From assembly GCA_007133145.1 (NCBI GenBank), contig SLNF01000129.1, forward strand, positions 1 to 10,635: a stretch of DNA of 10,635 bases, in the 5' to 3' direction. How positions within the stretch are numbered: the first letter of the stretch is position 1; the number at the start of each line of letters is the position of its first letter. A program made the translations under genes and the position numbers. Positions 6,232 to 10,635 of this stretch are shown here, one piece after another. The stretch comes from Nitriliruptorales bacterium. Lineage in GTDB: Bacteria > Actinomycetota > Nitriliruptoria > Euzebyales > Egibacteraceae. Below the pieces are notes generated by a model. The model was not told the origin of the DNA. It saw only the letters and a program-made list of their open reading frames with translations, and did not search any database.

Positions 6232-7074
6232 TTACGTCTGCTGGCGTGCTGGGGCGAGGAACCCGGTGGCCTCCTTGGCGACTTGCTCGGGGGCGAGGAG
6301 CGGACCGAAGTGGGCGGCGTCGGGGACCTCGTGCACACGGGCGTCGGGGAGGTGGCCGGCGAGATGGCGTACGGACTCGGTCGCCCAGCTGCCGTCGGTC
6401 TCCGAGCCGTGGAGGAGCAGCACGGGTGCGTCCACGTGCTTGAGCACCGAGGGGTCGGCGAAGTTGGGGTCGGGTGATTCGGCCGCCTGCTGCATCTCGG
6501 TGAGGTTGAGGGGGACGTAGGGCGCCATGGCCTCGAAGTGTCCGGCCGCTGCCATCGCCGCGGCCTCGTTGTCGGTGGCCATCGGGGACTCGGTGAACAG
6601 GATGCGGGCGGCGTCGGCCAGCTGTCCCTGGGCGGCGAGCTCGGCGTGGTGGGCGATGGCGGCTTGGACGCGGGCAAGGTCGTCGGGGTTGATCACCGGC
6701 GGCACCGCCGGTTCGTAGGCGACGACGCCGGAGACCGCAGCGGACCGCGCGGCCGCGCCGAGCGCGAGTCCGGCTCCGCTGGAGTGGCCCATGAGCGCCG
6801 CCGCGTCGCCGATGCCGTCGAGGAACGCGACGACGTCGTCGACGAGTCGGGCCGGCGAGTGATCGTCGCTGTCCGCGCTCAGGCCCCGGCCGCGGGTGCT
6901 GAGGCAGTAGCAGGTGAACCGGTCGGTGAGCAGCGGCAGCAGGGCGCCCCAGATGGTGTCGCCGTCGTCCAGGCTGCCGTGGACGAGCACGAGTGGGGGT
7001 CCCTGCCCATGCACTCGTCCGGCGATCTCGGTGCCGTCGGCGGAGACGGCGCGGTGGGTCCGGTCTGCGGTCAT
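6232..7074 (-). CDS. Alpha/beta hydrolase
   Basis: The 280-residue protein has the canonical alpha/beta-hydrolase order: PPLVLVHGSLDDG (26-38) with the HG oxyanion segment, STRGRGLS (59-66), the nucleophile elbow GHSSG (96-100, Ser98), a helical cap region about 115-205, VLLLHGSETDG (218-228) carrying the likely acid (Asp227 or Glu225), and PDAAHFGPL (about 250-258) with the catalytic His255. It is complete and lacks a signal peptide, so it should act in the cytoplasm as an esterase, lipase-like enzyme or related hydrolase; the substrate is unknown. The ATG at 7074 is preceded by GAGGTG (7079-7084), with 6 nt between GAGG and the ATG. The large LuxR-type regulator lies 98 nt upstream on the same strand, making regulator-target coupling or co-transcription plausible. 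Downstream it converges on the broken Doc gene, whose missing 3' end coincides with this gene's end. Confidence 0.94.
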   Translation of the reverse strand: MTADRTHRAVSADGTEIAGRVHGQGPPLVLVHGSLDDGDTIWGALLPLLTDRFTCYCLSTRGRGLSADSDDHSPARLVDDVVAFLDGIGDAAALMGHSSGAGLALGAAARSAAVSGVVAYEPAVPPVINPDDLARVQAAIAHHAELAAQGQLADAARILFTESPMATDNEAAAMAAAGHFEAMAPYVPLNLTEMQQAAESPDPNFADPSVLKHVDAPVLLLHGSETDGSWATESVRHLAGHLPDARVHEVPDAAHFGPLLAPEQVAKEATGFLAPARQQT

Positions 7075-7078
7075 GGCG

Positions 7079-7084
7079 CACCTC
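7079..7084 (-). promoter_or_regulatory. Ribosome binding site of the hydrolase
   Basis: GAGGTG on the minus strand ends 4 nt before the ATG at 7074, and its GAGG core ends 6 nt before it. It supports this start over the longer open frame reaching to 7512, which overlaps the LuxR gene. Confidence 0.6.
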
Positions 7085-7139
7085 GGTGGTCGTCTTGCGC
7101 TGTGCGGGTCGAGCGTGACGGGCCGGAGGCGGCGGATTG

Positions 7140-7155
7140 TCACCCGGTTGGGTGA
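7140..7155. promoter_or_regulatory. Inverted repeat between regulator and hydrolase genes
   Basis: TCACCC (7140-7145) and GGGTGA (7150-7155) form a perfect 6-bp inverted repeat around GGTT. It lies 17 nt beyond the LuxR stop and 65 nt before the hydrolase start. It could be a LuxR-type operator for the hydrolase or a weak terminator of the regulator transcript; its symmetry and short spacer suit either. Confidence 0.35.
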
Positions 7156-7172
7156 TGTCTGCGCAGGCAGGC

Positions 7173-10034
7173 TCACCTGTCGCGGCGAGCGGCCTCGGCG
7201 GCGAGCTCCGCGCGGCCGGCGAGGCCGGCCTTGGCGTAGATGCGCGACAGGTGGGTCTTGACGGTGTTGACGCTCACGAACCGCCGCTCGGCGATCTCGG
7301 CGTTCGTGCACCCCTCGACCACCAAGGCCACGACGTCGTGTTCGGTCGGGGTGAGCGAAGCCCAGCCGATCCTCGGGCGGTCGCGCCCACCACGGCCCCG
7401 TCGTGCGTAGGCCACCGCCTCGTCGAGGGTCAGCGCGCGGCCCTCGGCCCGGCAGCGGGCAGCGTCGCCGGGATCGAGTCGTGCGAGCGCGTCGGCGTGG
7501 TGGTCGGCGCACCGTGCAGCCTCGTCGGGGAAGCGGCTGATCGCGACGTCGTCGCGGAACCGGTCGGCCGCCGCGAGCAGCCGGACCGCCCGCTCTGGCT
7601 GATCCAGGCCGGCGGCAAGCCCGGCGACCGCCTCGACCGCGGTGACGGTCGCAAGCCGGTCACCGGCGTCGGCCGCGACCGCCAGGGCCTCGTGCGCGTG
7701 CTCCCAGGCGGCCTCGATGCTGCCGTCGTGGTGGTCGCACTGGGCGAGGCCGAGCAGCGCGCGGCCGAGCCACAGCGGGTAGCGCGGCTCCCGGGACCGC
7801 TCGCGTGCGCGCTCGAAGTGGGCCCGGGCGTCGCCGTGGCGGTCCCCAGCGAGCGCGACGGCGCCGAGGAGCCACTCGGTCGAGGCTTCGTCCCAGCGGC
7901 TACCGGTGGCTCGCGCACCCTCCAACCCGGCCTCGGCCGCAGCCCGGGCGGCAGGCAGCGCACCGAACCGGTACTCCGCGAGGGCGCTGATGCGCTGGGC
8001 GATCATCTCGAAGGTCGGCTGCATCCCGCGATGGGACCCCGCACGCGCCGCGTCGAGCTGCTGCCGGGCGGCGTGCTCGGCGCCCTGGAGCACCTCGGCG
8101 AACCCCAGCACGGTCCGCGCGACGGGCTCGAACGCCTGCACGCCCGTGCTGCGACCGAGTTCGAGGATGGTCTCCGCCTGCGCGCGCGCCTCGTCGAGCT
8201 CAGCGGCGAACACCAGCATCCCGCTGAGGAACGCGCAGGCGTTGGCGAGTGGGACGTGCTGGCCGCCCTCCCGCGCCTCGCTGATCGCCCGCTCGAGCTC
8301 GGCGCGCCCTGCGCCGATCGTGAGCCCCCGTGCGGTGACGGCGCCGGCGTAGGTCAGTGCCCACGCGAGGGTCTGCCGGTCGTCGAGGCCCTCGGCGAGC
8401 GCGACGGCCTCACGACAGTCCGCCCCCACGGCGCCACCGGTCGCCTCACCGCTGTAGAAGCCGCACCAGGCACGGAAGATCAGAGCACGAACGAGGGTCG
8501 TGTCATCCCCCAGCCGCCTGGCCATGGAAACCGCCCGCACCGCGAACGTCCAGCCGGCCGGGAAGTCGCCGCCCATGGCGGCGAGGACCGCCGCGGTCGC
8601 GAGTCCGCGAGCGCGTTCGGCCGCGGCGGCACCGGGTGCGTCAACCGCTGCGACGATCCGACGGCGCAGCTCGATGAACAGCCCGCGGGCCATCCAGAAC
8701 GGCAAGGTCTGCTCGGCGACCGCGAGCGCGTCGAGTGGGCGTTGCCGCTGCACCGCCCAGTCCATCGCCGCGCGCACGTCGTCGACGTCGGCGGCGAGCC
8801 GTGACAGCCACGGCTCGGCATCGGCGCCGGCCAACCCGGCTCCCGCCTGAGCTGAGACCGCTAGCACGTGGGCCAGGTGCCGGTCGCGCACGACGGTGGG
8901 GTCCTCGAGCTCTGCGAGCCGCTGTCGGGCGTAGAGCCGGATCGACTCGAGCAGACGGTAGCGGGCCTGCCCGCCGTGCTCGCGCACCTGCAGCAGGGAG
9001 CGGTCGGCCAGCCCCGTGACGAGGTCCAGGGCCGAGGTGCCGGCCTCGCCGGTGACGGCCTCGGCGGCGTCGAGGTCGAAGCCCGCGGCGAACACCGACA
9101 GCCTCGCCAGCGCGCGCTGCTGGGCCGGATCGAGGAGGTCGTAGCTCCAGGCGATGGACGCCTCGAGCGTGCGCTGGCGTGGCAGCGCCCCGCGCACGCC
9201 AGCGGTCAGCAGCTCGAACCGATCCGAGAGCGCGTCGAGGAGCTGCTGTGCCGACAGCACCCGCACGCGCGCGGCCGCCAGTTCCAGCGCCAGCGGGATG
9301 CCGTCGAGCCGGCGGCAGATCTCCGCCACGGCCACCGCGTTGTCGTCGGTCACCACGAAGTCGGACCGGACCTGCCGGGCCCGTGATTCGAACAGGCAGA
9401 CCGCATCCGCCACCTGCACCTCACGCGCCGCCCGGGCACTGGCAGGCGGCAGCGTCAGCGGGGAGACCGCGAACGTCGTCTCGCCTGCGACCGCCAGCGG
9501 TTCGCGACTCGTCGCCAACACCGTCACGTCCGGGCATGCGCCCAGCACCCGTGCGACGAGGTCTGCGCACGCCTCCACGAGATGCTCGCAGTTGTCGAGC
9601 ACCACGAGCACCTGTCGCTGCTGGAGGTGTCCGACGAGCGTGTCGGCCAGCCCGTGCCCGGCGCGCTCGTGCGCACCCGTTGCCTCGGCCACTGCGGCAG
9701 CCACGAGGTTCGGCTCGCCCACCGCCGCAAGGTCAACCCAGCACACGCCCTGCGCGAACCGCGCCTCGCCGTCGGCTGCGACCACCCCCGCCAGCCGCGT
9801 CTTCCCGCAACCTCCCGGGCCCGTGAGCGTGACCAGCCGCACCTCGTCGAGGAGGCGATCAACGGCAGCCCGCTCCCGTCGGCGACCGACGAACACCGCC
9901 AGCGTCTCGGGCACCGCGCCCGGCCGGCGCGCACGTCGGCCCGCCTGCCAGGCCCACTCATCCGGAGGCGCGGAGGGCCGACTCCCTCCCGCTGCCGCCG
10001 AGGAGCTCACCCGACCGTCAGACCTTGGGATCAC
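7173..10034 (-). CDS. Large NB-ARC/STAND LuxR-family transcriptional regulator
   Basis: The 953-residue protein begins with a low-complexity stretch (1-40), then VPETLAVFVGRRRE (41-54), the usual lead-in to the ATPase. Walker A is GPGGCGKT (72-79), Walker B VLVVLDN (142-148), followed by TVLATSREPL (171-180) and RLDGIPLALELAAARV (242-257). A winged-helix section follows (TLEASIAWSYDLLDPAQQRALARLS), then a long helical TPR-like region. It ends in a complete LuxR/GerE helix-turn-helix (894-953): LTPTEHDVVALVVEGCTNAE, then IAERRFVSVNTVKTHLSRIY. Such proteins act as ATP-dependent switches controlling transcription. No adenylate cyclase or kinase domain is present. Start choice is uncertain. GTG 10034 has a purine-rich GGGGGG 5 nt upstream; GTG 10010 and GTG 9914 (right at VPETL) are alternatives, and a TTG at 10100 has no ribosome site. 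It precedes the hydrolase on the same strand. The ATPase core resembles that of the BTAD regulator at 605-3430. Confidence 0.93.
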   Translation of the reverse strand: MIPRSDGRVSSSAAAGGSRPSAPPDEWAWQAGRRARRPGAVPETLAVFVGRRRERAAVDRLLDEVRLVTLTGPGGCGKTRLAGVVAADGEARFAQGVCWVDLAAVGEPNLVAAAVAEATGAHERAGHGLADTLVGHLQQRQVLVVLDNCEHLVEACADLVARVLGACPDVTVLATSREPLAVAGETTFAVSPLTLPPASARAAREVQVADAVCLFESRARQVRSDFVVTDDNAVAVAEICRRLDGIPLALELAAARVRVLSAQQLLDALSDRFELLTAGVRGALPRQRTLEASIAWSYDLLDPAQQRALARLSVFAAGFDLDAAEAVTGEAGTSALDLVTGLADRSLLQVREHGGQARYRLLESIRLYARQRLAELEDPTVVRDRHLAHVLAVSAQAGAGLAGADAEPWLSRLAADVDDVRAAMDWAVQRQRPLDALAVAEQTLPFWMARGLFIELRRRIVAAVDAPGAAAAERARGLATAAVLAAMGGDFPAGWTFAVRAVSMARRLGDDTTLVRALIFRAWCGFYSGEATGGAVGADCREAVALAEGLDDRQTLAWALTYAGAVTARGLTIGAGRAELERAISEAREGGQHVPLANACAFLSGMLVFAAELDEARAQAETILELGRSTGVQAFEPVARTVLGFAEVLQGAEHAARQQLDAARAGSHRGMQPTFEMIAQRISALAEYRFGALPAARAAAEAGLEGARATGSRWDEASTEWLLGAVALAGDRHGDARAHFERARERSREPRYPLWLGRALLGLAQCDHHDGSIEAAWEHAHEALAVAADAGDRLATVTAVEAVAGLAAGLDQPERAVRLLAAADRFRDDVAISRFPDEAARCADHHADALARLDPGDAARCRAEGRALTLDEAVAYARRGRGGRDRPRIGWASLTPTEHDVVALVVEGCTNAEIAERRFVSVNTVKTHLSRIYAKAGLAGRAELAAEAARRDR

Positions 10035-10340
10035 CCCATCCCCCCGTTCGCGCAGCCCGCGACCTACGAGGAGTATCGGGACACGGCGACGGCCGGCCAA
10101 GAGGAACCCAGGGCAGCCACCGACCCTGCCGACGTCAACAGCGATGGTGCGAAGGTCAGGTGGCCGCCGTGTCCACCACGCGGCAGCCGCCCGTCGAGCC
10201 GTCGTGGGGGTGTCCAGATCAGTCCGGCCAGCACGACGCCGACTCCGCGCTGGGCTCGGGACCGTCGTTCGCCACGTGGACGGGACCGGGGCAGCGCCCG
10301 TCGGCAGCAGCCAGCGGCGCGGAGGCGGTCGTCAACGGTG

Positions 10341-10381
10341 GTCGAGGTTGATGCGCGCCACGCGGCGCAGCAGCCTCCGAC
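10341..10381. repeat. Imperfect long stem-loop
   Basis: Nested pairing can be followed by eye: GTC (10341-10343) with GAC (10379-10381), GAGG (10344-10347) with CCTC (10374-10377), TGC (10352-10354) with GCA (10370-10372), and GCGCC (10355-10359) with GGCGC (10364-10368) around loop ACGC. Small bulges interrupt the stem. It ends 7 nt before TTGACA. It may be a terminator of antisense transcription or an upstream RNA or DNA structure; no role is proven. Confidence 0.35.
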
Positions 10382-10388
10382 GTCGTTG

Positions 10389-10394
10389 TTGACA
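10389..10394 (+). promoter_or_regulatory. Consensus -35-like TTGACA upstream of the small membrane protein
   Basis: TTGACA matches the sigma-70-type -35 consensus exactly, which is notable in such GC-rich DNA. At 16-19 nt spacing the sequence is G-rich and no TANNNT box is seen, so a complete promoter is not shown. The 10-bp palindrome CAGTCGACTG (10404-10413) falls where a regulator could overlap it. Confidence 0.3.
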
Positions 10395-10429
10395 GCAAAC
10401 CGTCAGTCGACTGGGGGAGCTGGTTCGCG

Positions 10430-10630
10430 ATGGGTCAGAAGAGGTCCGGGGTGCCGGTGAAGCACGCGCTGTTCGTCCTCGGGGGTGCCTTGCTCGGCTA
10501 TGGGATCGCGTCAGCGCTGATTCCCGACGAACCGGATGTTGTCTCGGCGATCCCGCTCGCGGTGGTCGGTCTGAGCGCACTGATCGTCGGCCAGCAGACG
10601 AGCTGCACTGAAGCGGAGCACGACGCCTGA
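10430..10630 (+). CDS. Small two-helix membrane protein of unknown function
   Basis: The 66-residue protein has a short basic N-terminus (MGQKRSGVPVKH, 1-12), a first hydrophobic helix ALFVLGGALLGYGIASALI (13-31) containing small-residue GGALLGYG packing, a short acidic turn PDEPDVVS (32-39), a second helix AIPLAVVGLSALIVG (40-54), and a polar acidic tail (QQTSCTEAEHDA). The positive-inside rule and length predict a hairpin with both ends in the cytoplasm. No family is recognised. GGGGGAG (10413-10419) lies 10 nt before the ATG at 10430, a slightly long but usable spacing. It is divergent from the LuxR regulator. Hydrophobic segments bounded by sensible polar ends make it more likely real than the Arg/Pro-rich frames around it. 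Confidence 0.58.
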   Translation: MGQKRSGVPVKHALFVLGGALLGYGIASALIPDEPDVVSAIPLAVVGLSALIVGQQTSCTEAEHDA

Positions 10631-10635
10631 CCGCC

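Larger units (their letters stand above)
10035..10429. other. Divergent non-coding region between the LuxR regulator and the small membrane protein
   Basis: I find no convincing gene in these 395 nt. One open frame (10025-10351, plus) overlaps the start of the regulator and is compositionally random. The stretch should contain the LuxR-gene promoter: on the minus strand a TTGACG (about 10134-10139) is a possible -35, but no good -10 follows at the right distance. On the plus strand it holds a structured repeat (10341-10381), TTGACA (10389-10394) and the palindrome CAGTCGACTG (10404-10413). Confidence 0.55.

Noticed and set aside
7137..8804. 555-codon open frame antisense to the LuxR regulator
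   Set aside because: The regulator on the minus strand has intact ATPase and HTH motifs; the plus frame has none and is a compositional shadow.
10025..10351. 108-codon plus-strand frame in the divergent region
   Set aside because: It overlaps the LuxR gene start, lacks a ribosome site and has random composition.
1..10635. CRISPR array, insertion sequence, transposase, phage or attachment-site signals
   Set aside because: No regularly spaced repeats, transposase or integrase motifs, terminal inverted repeats or tRNA-end duplications were seen.
1..10635. tRNA or rRNA genes
   Set aside because: No GGTTCRANTCC-type T-loop with matching acceptor arms or conserved rRNA segment was found by reading both strands.

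Overview
The window is high-GC DNA (visibly around 70% or more G+C) with actinobacterial habits: GTG and TTG starts, a SARP-type BTAD regulator, a large ATP-binding LuxR regulator, and a possible leaderless start. No rRNA or tRNA is present, so the genus cannot be named from this sequence.

Layout from left to right. (1) Positions 1-358, minus strand: 5' part of a berberine-bridge-type FAD-linked oxidase, cut by the window edge. (2) Positions 605-3430, plus strand: a 941-residue BTAD/NB-ARC (STAND) transcriptional regulator, divergent from the oxidase across a 246-nt region that carries a tandem direct repeat suited to a SARP-type operator. (3) Positions 3431-4047: a gene-poor stretch with a possible eroded small ORF, a strong perfect hairpin and a candidate promoter. 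(4) Positions 4048-5283, plus strand: a 12-helix MFS transporter whose last codons form a nested hairpin. (5) Positions 5284-5726: non-coding, with short palindromes. (6) Positions 5727-about 6178, plus strand: an RHH antitoxin gene overlapping a Doc/Fic-like toxin gene. The toxin keeps GNKR but has Arg where the family has its catalytic His, and its 3' end is missing. (7) Positions 6232-7074, minus strand: an alpha/beta hydrolase. (8) Positions 7173-10034, minus strand: a 953-residue NB-ARC/LuxR regulator, same strand as and 98 nt upstream of the hydrolase. (9) Positions 10035-10429: divergent non-coding region. (10) Positions 10430-10630, plus strand: a small two-helix membrane protein.

How the genes may work together. 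The window holds two regulator-enzyme pairs: BTAD-STAND with the FAD oxidase, and LuxR-STAND with the hydrolase. The two regulators have recognisably related ATPase/winged-helix cores but carry their DNA-binding domains at opposite ends. They point toward each other and flank an MFS transporter and a decayed toxin-antitoxin module. A role in sensing or processing small molecules is a reasonable inference, but nothing in the sequence names a substrate. I see no CRISPR array, insertion sequence, attachment site or convincing new defence system. The most interesting items are the inactivated Doc module, the mirrored regulators and the tandem repeat upstream of the BTAD gene.
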